64,000 nucleotides of DNA from FACHB-T130 sp042747725. Its GTDB lineage: Bacteria > Cyanobacteriota > Cyanobacteriia > Cyanobacteriales > FACHB-T130. The DNA is taken from contig NZ_JBHZGO010000034.1 of NCBI RefSeq assembly GCF_042747725.1, positions 124,001 to 188,000 on the forward strand, written 5' to 3'. The translations under genes were made by a program, and so were the position numbers. The notes below the pieces were generated by a model. That model ran no database searches. It was not told the DNA's origin and saw only the letters and a list, made by a program, of their open reading frames with translations. Position 1 is the first letter of the stretch. The number at the start of each line of letters is the position of its first letter. Shown piece by piece: positions 16,367 through 25,503 of this stretch.

Positions 16367-18870
16367 GTTAAGATTGCCCCACCCATTAAGCGCTGGTAAC
16401 GATAGTCTAACTCAGCTTTTAATAAGGGCGATCGCTCTAAGTTGACATCTTGTGCGATCGCTCTCTCGGCGGCATCCCGCGCTATATTCAAAACTTCCTG
16501 ATCTTCCACCAAACTCGCCAAGGCAAAATCTGGCACCCCCGACTGGCGAGTTCCCAGCACTTGACCGGGACCCCGCAGCCGCATATCCATCTCAGCAATA
16601 AAAAAGCCGTCTTGGGATTGTTCTAATACATTGAGCCGGTAACGAGCATCTGCGGTTTTGGTGCTGCTCATCAGCAGGCAGTAAGATTGATGGGCACCGC
16701 GACCAACGCGCCCCCGCAACTGGTGCAACTGCGATAAGCCAAAGCGTTCGGCATTCTCGATCATCATCACCGTGGCATTCGGCACATCCACACCCACTTC
16801 AATCACGGTGGTGGAGACAATGATTTGAGTCTGGTTATCGCGGAATCGGGTAATTGCCTCATCTTTTTCCGCTGAAGTCATGCGCCCGTGCAGCAATCCT
16901 ACTTGGAACTGAGGGAAAATACTTTCACACAGGCGCTGATGCTCCTCAACTGCCGAACGCACATCCAACTTTTCCGATTCTTCAATCAGGGGCAAGACGA
17001 TATACGCTTGACGCCCTTGAGCAACTTCGCGGCAGATAAGATCGTAGGCATTAGTGCGTTCTTTGCCGGTTAGTACGGTCGTATGAATTGCTTGCCGACC
17101 GGGTGGCATCTCATCAATCTGACTCACATCCAAATCCCCATGCACCGTCAGCGCTAGGGTGCGGGGAATTGGTGTAGCTGTCATGGTTAATACATGGGGT
17201 TGTTCGCCTTTTTGCTGCAACAGCGCCCGTTGTTCTACTCCAAAACGGTGCTGTTCGTCAATCACCACTAACCCCAGCTTATGAAAATTGACTTTCTCTT
17301 GAATCAGAGCATGAGTCCCCACTAATAAAGGTAGTTCGCCCGTTTCTAGATGGGCATGGATTTGGCGGCGTTTGGCAGTTTTGGTGGAACCTGTCAGCAG
17401 TTCTACGGGCAAGTACAGAAGATTGAACCAACTGACTAACTTGCGATAGTGCTGTTCTGCCAAAACTTCTGTGGGAGCCATCAGCGCCGCTTGGTAGCCG
17501 GATTGAATTGCGGCGAGGATGGCAATGACTGCCACAACAGTTTTACCAGAACCGACATCGCCTTGCACCAACCGATTCATCGGGTTGGATGATTGCAAAT
17601 CGTTGAGGATGTCGTTCAGTACCCGCTGCTGGGCACCCGTTAATCGAAAGGGCAAAACTTGGTGGAATTGTTCAATCAGCTTCCCTCTGGGAGCCAAGAT
17701 AGCGCTGGACTGCTTTTGCCGCTGGGCTTGGCGACGCATCAGGAAACCCAACTGAAGGTAGAAAAACTCATCGAAGACTAAACGGCGACGGGCGGCTTCC
17801 TTGGCGGCGCTGTCGGTGGGAAAATGGATATTTGCGATCGCATCCGACAACTTCATCAATCCATACCCATCCCGTAAAACCGTGGGTAAAGGATCTTTCA
17901 GCTGGGCGGCGGCGGGGAGAGCCGCAATTACCGCCTGTCTCACCATATCTGCCGCCACGCCTTCGGTTAGGGGATACACCGGCACGACTCGACCAATTGT
18001 GTGGGAGTCAATCGGGTCTCCAGGGTGTGCCAAAACTTCCAGTTGTGGATCTTCCAAAGTCAGACCATATTGACTTTTTTTCACCAAGCCAGAAGCCGCC
18101 ACGACTGCACCTTGGGGATACCGATTCTTGATCCCTTCTTGCCAGCCGCGATTGCTGTAGCGAGAACCGGCAAAAAAGCGGCTGAGGCTGATTTGACCCG
18201 TGCGATCTTTCAGCACCACCTGTAATATGGTTAATTTCTTGTTCTTTGGGCTACTAAAGCAGGTACAGCGCTTCACCGTTCCCACCAGCGTCACCGTTTC
18301 GCCCGATTCCAGCTCAGAGATATTCACCTGACGTGCATAGTCAATGTGGTCGCGGGGGTAATAGAAGAGGATATCCCGCACCGTATGTAGATCCAGCTTG
18401 GCTAAATACCCGCCTTTTCTGATTCCCACGTCTGGCAAACTGGTCAGCGGTTGGTCAAGAGAAATCGCTGAGTTGGACTGGACGAGGGGCGTGGTGCGCG
18501 GAGCTTGAGTATCAGGGGATGGGGGCGTTGAACTTGTCTCTACTTCTTGCTGATTGTCTTCATTTCGCTGATGCAAGCGCGATCGCTGCCTCTCCATGAC
18601 TTGTTGCATCTGGTGGAGAAATCGCCGCGTTTCCAAGACTAAATGTTGTCGCTGGGAGAGGGTGAGGTTCGGGTAACGGGCAAACTGAGACGCCATCTCC
18701 TGCCACCGATGTCGCTCTATCAGCGGCAAAAAAGATGGAGTTTTGCCGAACTCCAGGCTTAAGAATTCACTGAAGCGATATTGTTTCCCTATTAAGTCCG
18801 TAAAGCCCCGTTCTGCCTCGACTGAAAGGGCTTTCTGCAATCGCAGCCAATCCGGTGATTCTATTTGCAT
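16363..18870 (-). CDS. recG: RecG branch-migrating DNA helicase
   Basis: 835 residues, longer than E. coli RecG (693) because of an N-terminal extension of about 130 residues common in cyanobacterial and plant RecG. Order: extension, OB-fold wedge (near 140-310), helicase domain 1 with Walker A GDVGSGKT (near 437) and DEQHRFG (near 537), domain 2 with STTVIEVGVDVPNA and QLRGRVGRGAHQS (near 716), and the TRG region (FALASLVEDQEVL). It reverses stalled forks and moves Holliday junctions. GGGGAGAG lies before the ATG at 18870. It overlaps the downstream nuclease gene by 4 bp. Confidence 0.97.
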   Translation of the reverse strand: MQIESPDWLRLQKALSVEAERGFTDLIGKQYRFSEFLSLEFGKTPSFLPLIERHRWQEMASQFARYPNLTLSQRQHLVLETRRFLHQMQQVMERQRSRLHQRNEDNQQEVETSSTPPSPDTQAPRTTPLVQSNSAISLDQPLTSLPDVGIRKGGYLAKLDLHTVRDILFYYPRDHIDYARQVNISELESGETVTLVGTVKRCTCFSSPKNKKLTILQVVLKDRTGQISLSRFFAGSRYSNRGWQEGIKNRYPQGAVVAASGLVKKSQYGLTLEDPQLEVLAHPGDPIDSHTIGRVVPVYPLTEGVAADMVRQAVIAALPAAAQLKDPLPTVLRDGYGLMKLSDAIANIHFPTDSAAKEAARRRLVFDEFFYLQLGFLMRRQAQRQKQSSAILAPRGKLIEQFHQVLPFRLTGAQQRVLNDILNDLQSSNPMNRLVQGDVGSGKTVVAVIAILAAIQSGYQAALMAPTEVLAEQHYRKLVSWFNLLYLPVELLTGSTKTAKRRQIHAHLETGELPLLVGTHALIQEKVNFHKLGLVVIDEQHRFGVEQRALLQQKGEQPHVLTMTATPIPRTLALTVHGDLDVSQIDEMPPGRQAIHTTVLTGKERTNAYDLICREVAQGRQAYIVLPLIEESEKLDVRSAVEEHQRLCESIFPQFQVGLLHGRMTSAEKDEAITRFRDNQTQIIVSTTVIEVGVDVPNATVMMIENAERFGLSQLHQLRGRVGRGAHQSYCLLMSSTKTADARYRLNVLEQSQDGFFIAEMDMRLRGPGQVLGTRQSGVPDFALASLVEDQEVLNIARDAAERAIAQDVNLERSPLLKAELDYRYQRLMGGAILT

Positions 18871-19000
18871 CTTCTCTCCCCTTTTTTGTTAATTGCTAAT
18901 AGCGAATGGCTGATTGCCCAATTCTGCTGACAATTCGCGATTAACCATTAGCCAATAGCCGTCCTCACCCGGATATGGTCGATCTTCACGACGATTCCCA

Positions 19001-19909
19001 TTATTCTTCAAACCAACAAGCACGCCAAGCCGCTTCTGCCGCAGCCACGGTACGCTCTCGTTGCTTTTTCTGAAATTCTCGGCGCAGCGTGCTAAGCCGT
19101 GCGCTGAGGTTCCGAATCTGGTTGCGCCCAGCCATTACCGTTGAATCAGCAAATTCAATCTCAGATAACCGCAGATGGATGGCGATAATCGGCATCAAGG
19201 TAGGATTTTGTAAAGTCGGGAGATTTGACGTTTCTACCGGCTCATTTTCCATTTGAACCACAAATTTTAAAAGATTGGCACGTCCCACCACAGGCTCACC
19301 AGATGGCTCCGATCTGACAGCAGCTTCCAGAACAGCTTCCGGAAAGTTTTTCGGTAAGATCCCCACTTCCTGTAATAGACGATTGCTTTGGCAAGAAACG
19401 GCGAGCAACGTTGCGCTGATGGCGTTTTCCACCTCTTCCTGCCATTGAGCCAAATCCTCTGGGTTGTTTGTCGGGATGTTAGAAAAGGTAAAGCGACTGG
19501 TTGAGTCGCTATTGAGGTTTAGGGTGTCGGGAATGTCTTGTGGCGCTGGCATCTCGATGGCTAAGTCATCAGTCGGGGCGGGGAAACCCTCTTCTTGAGA
19601 TGAGTCCCAGTGCGATGTCCCAGAGGAACGACTTCTTTCGAGGTTTCGCAGTTGTGGTTGAGCAAGCCTTGCCAGTTGCTGAAGGTTCTGTTGCAATTGT
19701 TGTCGTTCTCTGAGAGCCAGACTCAGAAACGCTTCTGGATAGACTTGGGTGCAAAGATAATAACTCGCCACGATCAACTGCTGCCGCATGGCTTGTCCCA
19801 ACGCAGTCAGGTAATCGTTGTAGGTATCGTGGAATTCTATAGCGATCGCTTTGATTGCTTCTTCCAGCGCTGCCATATCCCGCTTTATTTCCTCTACTGT
19901 TCTCGCCAT
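19001..19909 (-). CDS. Hypothetical protein of cyanobacterial type
   Basis: 302 residues, no membrane segment or signal. The N-terminal 95 residues are helical and charged (EEIKRDMAALEEAIKAIAIE, then LRERQQLQQNLQQLARLAQP). A low-complexity acidic and Pro-rich linker (about 100-155) leads to a C-terminal helical domain ending RREFQKKQRERTVAAAEAAW. I recognise no family with a known role. It sits between recG and tsf on the same strand but is separated from both by repeat-bearing spacers. Confidence 0.75.
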   Translation of the reverse strand: MARTVEEIKRDMAALEEAIKAIAIEFHDTYNDYLTALGQAMRQQLIVASYYLCTQVYPEAFLSLALRERQQLQQNLQQLARLAQPQLRNLERSRSSGTSHWDSSQEEGFPAPTDDLAIEMPAPQDIPDTLNLNSDSTSRFTFSNIPTNNPEDLAQWQEEVENAISATLLAVSCQSNRLLQEVGILPKNFPEAVLEAAVRSEPSGEPVVGRANLLKFVVQMENEPVETSNLPTLQNPTLMPIIAIHLRLSEIEFADSTVMAGRNQIRNLSARLSTLRREFQKKQRERTVAAAEAAWRACWFEE

Positions 19910-20020
19910 TGCTACTTACATCTGTCCATCGGGACGGTACGGGCGTACAGATGTACTTCCCTAGTTTAGAATACCGACCCATAACCATTAGTCATTCGCC
20001 ATTAGTCCGTTGCTACTGAC

Positions 20021-20191
20021 TAAGTAGGCGGATGCAATTAAATTGAAGATTTATCGTCGGGAATGGGAGCCACACGAAAAGTGGGGGTTCCCCTGCCCTA
20101 GCGCGACGTGGCGTTTGACGTAGGAAACCCAACACTTGCATGGGTTACGCGATCGCTAACCACTACTACAAATAATTAATTCCACCTACTT
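20021..20191. repeat. 171-bp element with ~20-bp terminal inverted repeats
   Basis: The left end TAAGTAGGCGGATGCAATTA is matched inverted by the right end, whose complement is TAAGTAGGTGGAATTAATTA. Inside are AAGTGGGGGTTCCCCTGCC and a HIP1 site. The structure fits a small non-autonomous mobile repeat. The adjacent stretches 18885-18960 and 19981-20012 also carry CTAATGG/ATTAGCCAATAG-type short tandem words common in cyanobacteria. Confidence 0.6.
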
Positions 20192-20221
20192 AATGCCTAA
20201 GAACTAACGACTCATAATAAA

Positions 20222-20254
20222 AGACAGGTCAGCCTGAAGGCGAAACCTGTCTTC
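20222..20254 (-). terminator. Rho-independent terminator of rpsB-tsf
   Basis: On the minus strand AAGACAGGT...ACCTGTCTT forms a 9-bp stem with an inner CGCCTTCAGGC stem, followed by TTTTATTATG. It lies about 25 bases past the tsf stop. Confidence 0.85.
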
Positions 20255-20279
20255 TCTAATTACCAGTGAAAAAGCTCAC

Positions 20280-20942
20280 TTATGTATTGCTACCCATTTG
20301 AGCCGCAACTTCCTCAGCAAAATTGCTCTCTTTCTTTTCCAGTCCTTCACCCAAAATAAATCGGACGAAGCGACGGACTTGGATATTTTCACCCAGAGTC
20401 GCAATATGTTGCTTTACCAACTCTTCCACCGTGATACTTTGGTCACGAATGTATGGCTGATCGAGCAAGCTCAGCTCTTGCAGGCGTTTGTCAATCCGAC
20501 CCTGAACAATCTTTTCTTTGATGTTCTGTGGCTTGTTTCCCAGGTCATCCCGCCCCATTTCGATTTCTTTTTCCTTCTCAACGACTTGAGAGGGAATGTC
20601 GCCAACCTTCACGTATTCAACGTTGGGGCAAGCTGCAATCTGCATGGCTATGTTTCGCACCAGAGTTTGGAAGGCTTCGTTGCGGGCGACAAAGTCTGTC
20701 TCGCAGTTCACTTCCACCAGGACGCCGACTCGACCTCCAGTATGGATGTAGCTGCCGACGAGTCCTTCTGAGGCTTGGCGATCGCCTTTTTTCCCAGCGC
20801 TAACCATTCCCTTTTGCCGCAGCCATTCCATAGCTTTGGTCATATCGCCATCGGTTTCTTTTAGCGCTTTTTTGCAGTCCATCATGCCGACACCAGTTTT
20901 TTGGCGCAGCTCGTTAACGAGTTTTGCAGATATTTCCGCCAT
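20280..20942 (-). CDS. tsf: Translation elongation factor Ts
   Basis: 220 residues with the UBA-like N-terminus LVNELRQKTGVGMMDCKKAL and the nucleotide-exchange core motif NCETDFVARNEAF (near 79-91), followed by IRDQSITVEELVKQ. It recycles EF-Tu by releasing GDP. The length is that of the short bacterial/chloroplast form. It lies 42 bp after rpsB in the classic rpsB-tsf operon and is followed by a strong terminator. Confidence 0.98.
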   Translation of the reverse strand: MAEISAKLVNELRQKTGVGMMDCKKALKETDGDMTKAMEWLRQKGMVSAGKKGDRQASEGLVGSYIHTGGRVGVLVEVNCETDFVARNEAFQTLVRNIAMQIAACPNVEYVKVGDIPSQVVEKEKEIEMGRDDLGNKPQNIKEKIVQGRIDKRLQELSLLDQPYIRDQSITVEELVKQHIATLGENIQVRRFVRFILGEGLEKKESNFAEEVAAQMGSNT

Positions 20943-20984
20943 TTCCTCAGTTCCTAACTAAGAATTGATGTTTCTAACGCTGAA

Positions 20985-21785
20985 TTATCCCTCGGTTTCT
21001 TCTTCCTCTTCTTCAGGAATAACCGACTCGGTTTCCTCATATTCCAAATCGTCTTCAGCGCCTTCGTAATCTTCGTAATCTTCTTCTGCTTCTGCGTCTA
21101 GCTGACCGTGACGACCTTCATAGATGGCGTCTGCCAACTTACCCACTATTAGCTTAATCGAGCGGATGGCATCGTCATTGGCTGGAACGGGAATATCCAC
21201 TACATCCGGGTCGCAGTTTGTATCCAGCAGCGCTACGATGGGAATCCCCAGTTTCTGGCATTCTTGAACTGCATTATATTCCCGACGTTGATCCACGATC
21301 AGCACAATGTCGGGAACTTTCCGCATCTGCTTAATACCGCCGAGGTATTTCTGCAATTTAGTCATTTCCCGGCGCAGCATCGAAGCTTCTTTCTTAGGCA
21401 GCAAGTCGAGGACTCCGGTTTCTTCCCGGCGTTCCAAGTCCTTTAGGCGCTCTACCCGCGTCTTAATTGTCGTCCAGTTGGTGAGCATTCCCCCCAACCA
21501 ACGTTGGTTGATGTAATAAGAACCACAACGAGTAGCTTCTTGAGCCACAATTCCTGCGGCTTGACGCTTGGTACCGATGAAGAGAACCTTCTTGCCCTGT
21601 TCCGCTGCGGTTCGCATATAGATGTAGGCATCTTCCATCAGTTGGGCAGTCTGCACCAAATCGATGATGTGGACGCCATTGCGGGATGTATAGATGTATG
21701 GAGCCATTTTCGGGTTCCACCGACGGGTCTGGTGCCCAAAGTGAACACCTGACTCCATCATCTGAGCCAAAGAAACAACTGACAT
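20985..21785 (-). CDS. rpsB: 30S ribosomal protein S2
   Basis: 266 residues from the ATG at 21785, chosen because AAAGGAAAAAA sits just upstream and the product starts MSVVSLAQMMESGVHFGHQT as in other S2 proteins; an upstream in-frame start at 21839 would add unrelated residues. Family motifs RWNPKMAPYIY, WLGGMLTNW and IPVIALLDTNCDPD-like (here VALLDTNCDPDVVDIPVPAN) are present. A very acidic tail of about 38 residues (EEDYEDYEGAEDD...) is an extension often seen in cyanobacterial S2. First gene of rpsB-tsf. Confidence 0.98.
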   Translation of the reverse strand: MSVVSLAQMMESGVHFGHQTRRWNPKMAPYIYTSRNGVHIIDLVQTAQLMEDAYIYMRTAAEQGKKVLFIGTKRQAAGIVAQEATRCGSYYINQRWLGGMLTNWTTIKTRVERLKDLERREETGVLDLLPKKEASMLRREMTKLQKYLGGIKQMRKVPDIVLIVDQRREYNAVQECQKLGIPIVALLDTNCDPDVVDIPVPANDDAIRSIKLIVGKLADAIYEGRHGQLDAEAEEDYEDYEGAEDDLEYEETESVIPEEEEEETEG

Positions 21786-21817
21786 ATTTTTTTCCTTTCG
21801 GGTTAATCCTCCATCCA

Positions 21818-21842
21818 GGTGTATTTCCAACGGAAACACCCG
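21818..21842 (-). promoter_or_regulatory. Hairpin in the rpsB 5' leader
   Basis: On the minus strand GGGTGTTTCC-GTT-GGAAATACACC forms a compact stem about 35 bases before the start codon, between the presumed promoter and the ribosome site. Ribosomal-protein leaders often carry such autoregulatory stems. No named motif is recognised. Confidence 0.35.
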
Positions 21843-22051
21843 AAATCCTGAATGTGCGAATTTGAGACAACTCTTCCAGTTTATCAGAGTTATAAGGGCT
21901 TTGATGGAAAAACTTGATGGAAAAACATTGAAAAATAGGCTAGCACAGTTGTGATACCCTATTTCTGGATATTTGGCAATAAAAATATTAAAAGATTAGC
22001 GATCGCAAAACAAATCGCCCACTCGCATCCTTAGCAGTACAATCGTGTAAA

Positions 22052-22993
22052 TTATGCTTTTTGCTTGGCTTCAGCGTAGGCTGCATAAACACCTTGAACG
22101 TTGTACCAATTGAGGAAAATTCGGGCAATTTCTAAGGCTAATTGGGGTTTACCTTGATTAATTAGCCATTGCAAAAAAGGTGCCATTGTGCGCTCGTTGA
22201 GTCTGCCACCGAGGGAAAGAAAACCCCAGAGGATGCGGTGAAGTAGGGTCATTTGAATCATCATTTTGACATCCCAGGTAGGGTGCTTTTGATAGAATAA
22301 AACGCCCATGCGTCCCCGTTGAATTTCTCTATCAATCATGGGGGGAATTTGTTCTAAGGCAAAGGGGGGATGCCAGTGATAGCCGACTGCGGCTGGACAT
22401 TTAATCAGTTTTAAACCCAGTTGTTTGAGTCTGATGCCGAGTTCTAAATCTTCCCAGCCGTAAAGTTGAAAGCGAGTGTCAAATAATCCAGCTTTTGTGA
22501 GCCATTTACGAGCGATCGCTACATTCCCCGTGGCAAAGTAAGCGGCGGAAAAATCCGTGATTTTGTAGGGTTCGGAGGTGGGATTATCGAAGTTATTGGT
22601 ATTGATCACCCAACCGTAAGTAAAGAGGCGATCGCTTCCTAGATTCTTTTCTCCCTCAACTAAAGCATCGGCGTGTGCTTGGAGAAAATGCTCGGTAACG
22701 ACTAAATCGCTATCAATAAAGATAATCGTATCACCCTGAGCCTGTTCTACTCCCAGATTACGGGCGGCGGCTGGCCCTTGATGGTCTTGCAAGAGCGATC
22801 GCACATGAGGAAATTCAGCTGCGTGTTGAGCTAACCACTCCAACGTGCCATCCGTCGAACCATCATCCACCAGCACCACTTCATAGCCGCTGACGACGCT
22901 ACTCTCAACTAAGTGCTGATTTTCTATCGCCCTCAGGCATTTCTCTAGAATCGGTTTGCGATTATAAGTTGGAATGACAACACTAAAAAACAC
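22052..22993 (-). CDS. Family 2 glycosyltransferase
   Basis: 313 residues from a GTG start. The GT-A fold begins FFSVVIPTYNRKPILEKCL, with the nucleotide-binding VDDGSTDGT, AARNLGVEQAQGD and the metal-binding DXD-like FIDSDLVV. Later, YGWEDLELGIRLKQLGLKL matches the ED acceptor-site motif of GT2 enzymes with a galactosyltransferase-like C-terminal region. It probably adds a sugar to a cell-surface glycan or lipid. There is no signal peptide. It stands alone, divergent from argG. Confidence 0.9.
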   Translation of the reverse strand: MFFSVVIPTYNRKPILEKCLRAIENQHLVESSVVSGYEVVLVDDGSTDGTLEWLAQHAAEFPHVRSLLQDHQGPAAARNLGVEQAQGDTIIFIDSDLVVTEHFLQAHADALVEGEKNLGSDRLFTYGWVINTNNFDNPTSEPYKITDFSAAYFATGNVAIARKWLTKAGLFDTRFQLYGWEDLELGIRLKQLGLKLIKCPAAVGYHWHPPFALEQIPPMIDREIQRGRMGVLFYQKHPTWDVKMMIQMTLLHRILWGFLSLGGRLNERTMAPFLQWLINQGKPQLALEIARIFLNWYNVQGVYAAYAEAKQKA

Positions 22994-23184
22994 GATTTCC
23001 CCCAGATTACAACACTTTTAGTATCTCTCAAAGAACTGTAAGCCAATGAACACAAAGCATTTTCATCTATCTCCTAGTGCCCCAAATGGCTATGGCTGTA
23101 GATTAATCTGTGCCATTGCTCACAAGACTTGGTATAGATTAGTTGCATAATAAGAACTCGTTGTTTTGCGGAAGTGAGAGATCA

Positions 23185-24387
23185 ATGGGTCGTGCTACCA
23201 AAGTTGTGCTGGCATATTCAGGTGGAGTCGATACCTCCGTCTGCATCCCATACCTGAAAGAGGAGTGGGGAGTTGAAGAGGTAATTACCCTGGCGGCGGA
23301 TTTAGGACAGGGAGACGAACTGGAGCCAGTCCGGGAAAAAGCGTTAAAATCGGGTGCTAGCGAATCGCTAGTTGCCGATGCTACAGAAAGTTTTGTCAAA
23401 GATTATGCGTTTCCAGCGATTCAAGCGAACGCTCTCTATGAAAATCGCTATCCCCTTCAGACTGCTTTGGCACGTCCGCTGATTGCCAAACTTTTAGTGG
23501 AAGCGGCTGAAAAATACGGTGCGGATGCGATCGCTCACGGTTGCACGGGTAAGGGTAACGACCAGGTTCGCTTTGATGTGTCGATTGGCGCACTTAACCC
23601 GAATTTGAAGATTCTAGCACCGGCGCGGGAGTGGGGGATGAGCCGAGAGGAAACGATCGCTTACGGTGAGCGTTATGGGATTCCTTCGCCAGTGAAAAAG
23701 AAATCTCCCTACAGTATCGATCGCAATTTATTTGGTCGTAGCATTGAAGCAGGACCCCTGGAAGATCCTTGGACAGAACCGCTAGAAGAAATCTATGTAA
23801 TGACCAAAGCGATCGCTGACACACCCAATGAGCCAGAATACGTTGAAATTGGCTTTGAAAAAGGCATCCCCATCACCCTCAACGGTGAAGCTTTGCCGCC
23901 AGTGGCACTGATTGCGAAACTCAACGAAATTGCTGGAAATCATGGCGTTGGGCGGATCGATATGATCGAAAACCGCCTAGTGGGTATCAAATCGCGGGAA
24001 ATTTACGAAGCCCCAGCTTTAATGGTTTTAATTCATGCCCACCGCGACTTAGAAAGCCTCACCTTAACCGCAGATGTGACCCACTACAAGCGCGGTATCG
24101 AAGAAACTTACACTCAGCTAGTTTATAACGGTCTTTGGTATAGTCCGCTCAAAGCTGCTCTGGATGCCTTCATTCAACAAACACAGGAGCGGGTATCGGG
24201 AACCGTGCGGATTAAACTCTTTAAAGGCAACGCGATGACTGTGGGGCGTCAGTCTGACAAGTCCCTTTACAGCCCAACCTTAGCAACTTATGGGGCTGAA
24301 GACCAGTTTGACCATAAAGCTGCTGAAGGATTTATCTACGTTTGGGGATTACCGACTCGCGTTTGGTCGCAAAAAGCTCGCCAATAA
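23185..24387 (+). CDS. argG: Argininosuccinate synthase
   Basis: 400 residues from the ATG at 23185; a TTG at 23143 opens the frame but adds 14 atypical residues. N-terminal MGRATKVVLAYSGGVDTSVC contains the ATP-pyrophosphatase P-loop SGGVDTS. AHGCTGKGNDQVRFD and YSIDRNLFGRSIEAG are the citrulline/aspartate-binding motifs. It joins citrulline and aspartate with ATP in arginine synthesis. Single gene, full length. Confidence 0.98.
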   Translation: MGRATKVVLAYSGGVDTSVCIPYLKEEWGVEEVITLAADLGQGDELEPVREKALKSGASESLVADATESFVKDYAFPAIQANALYENRYPLQTALARPLIAKLLVEAAEKYGADAIAHGCTGKGNDQVRFDVSIGALNPNLKILAPAREWGMSREETIAYGERYGIPSPVKKKSPYSIDRNLFGRSIEAGPLEDPWTEPLEEIYVMTKAIADTPNEPEYVEIGFEKGIPITLNGEALPPVALIAKLNEIAGNHGVGRIDMIENRLVGIKSREIYEAPALMVLIHAHRDLESLTLTADVTHYKRGIEETYTQLVYNGLWYSPLKAALDAFIQQTQERVSGTVRIKLFKGNAMTVGRQSDKSLYSPTLATYGAEDQFDHKAAEGFIYVWGLPTRVWSQKARQ

Positions 24388-24397
24388 AACAGTCAAT

Positions 24398-24503
24398 TTT
24401 TTAACCCAAAGGTACGCAAACGATGGCGCAAAGTACGCAAAGTTATCGGTCATCCTTGGCGAAACTTTGCGATTACCTTTGCGTACCGAGAGCGTTAAAA
24501 ATT
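24398..24503. repeat. Repeat of GGTACGCAAA / TTTGCGTACC after argG
   Basis: AACCCAAAGGTACGCAAACG on the left is mirrored by TTTGCGTACC on the right, with GCAAAGTACGCAAAG and GGCGAAACTTTGCG between them, giving an imperfect palindrome of about 100 bp. The same words occur at 11640-11775. It separates convergent argG and the DedA gene and may stop both transcripts. Confidence 0.65.
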
Positions 24504-24508
24504 CAATT

Positions 24509-25138
24509 CTATCCCCCGGCTTGGCGCTTGGCTTCGCGGGCTTCTAGCCAGAGAGGAACGACAATCCAGGCAATTAGCAGGAATAACGCGATTAAACCAA
24601 ATTGTGCAACCCACACAACTAATTGTTCCAGGGGTACGAGTCGCCCTGCAAAAAAGGACAACGTAACCATCACCGATGCCCAGGCGGCTGCCCCAGCTAA
24701 GTTATAAGCCATAAACTTGAGGAAGGGCATTTGGGCAATTCCAGCTAGGGGACTGGCTACAATTCGCAGCAGGGCAAGGAAACGACCGAGAAATACGGTT
24801 TTTCCGGCGTTCTCGCTAACCTGTTGCTTTAGTTGTAAGAGTTTTTCTTCGCGGATGCGGAAAAATCCCCCAATTTTCACAAGGAGTGGCCAGCCGCCTT
24901 TTCTGCCAATCCAGTAACCGCAAGTACCGCCGACAACTGCACCCGCGATCGCGCTCCCTAGCACGAACCAGTAATTCAGTTCCTTACTACCAGCCAAGAA
25001 ACCCCCGGCGAGCGTAATCGTTTCACCAGGGATGGGAATGCCAAGATTCTCTAGCAAAATCCCCAAAAAAACTGCCCAGTAACCGTAGTGGTGGGCAATT
25101 TCTTTGATATTTTCCACAGATACAAATTCTAAAGACAT
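24509..25138 (-). CDS. DedA/SNARE-associated family membrane protein
   Basis: 209 residues. ENLGIPIPGETITLAGGFLA near residue 30 and the signature FLGRFLALLRIVASPLAGIA near 115-135 identify the DedA (VTT) family, with about five membrane segments. Members move lipid carriers or phospholipids across the membrane (for example undecaprenyl phosphate flippases) and support membrane potential. Which lipid this one handles is not known. It is convergent with argG. Confidence 0.9.
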   Translation of the reverse strand: MSLEFVSVENIKEIAHHYGYWAVFLGILLENLGIPIPGETITLAGGFLAGSKELNYWFVLGSAIAGAVVGGTCGYWIGRKGGWPLLVKIGGFFRIREEKLLQLKQQVSENAGKTVFLGRFLALLRIVASPLAGIAQMPFLKFMAYNLAGAAAWASVMVTLSFFAGRLVPLEQLVVWVAQFGLIALFLLIAWIVVPLWLEAREAKRQAGG

Positions 25139-25503
25139 TTATCTGGGTCTTTACATAGATTCATACTTCTATCATAGTGGCTCGATCCGCTCAGGGTGTC
25201 AATCAGGGCGGCAAATCTTGAGATTGTTATCGAGACGGCTAGTAGAGAGGGTTTTGCCGCCAGCAGTTTTATTTATACTGGCTGTTTAGTTTTAAAAAGC
25301 ATTTTCAGCAGTTCCTCCTGCGGACAGATGCCAAATTAAAATTTGGTTATGCTTAAGACTGTTAAAGAGTGACGAGCGTAAGGACTCAAGCCAAAAACCA
25401 GTTGTGACTGAATTTGCAACTCTGGCTGAGAGACGACTTCTCTAGCTTTACCCGTGGAGATAGGAACTCTAAGATAGAGATATTTCGCTTCTAATATTAT
25501 TTT
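25139..25503. other. Spacer upstream of the GGDEF-EAL gene
   Basis: 365 bp with no supported gene. It holds the divergent promoters of the DedA gene and the GGDEF-EAL gene. A stretch near 25425-25485 (CTGAGAGACGACTTCTCTAG and GAGATAGGAACTCTAAG) can form small stems, but I cannot match it to a known riboswitch. Confidence 0.4.

Noticed and set aside
25400..25500. Leader of the GGDEF-EAL gene as a riboswitch (CTGAGAG-containing stem)
   Set aside because: Only one short word resembles a TPP element, and the partner motifs are absent.
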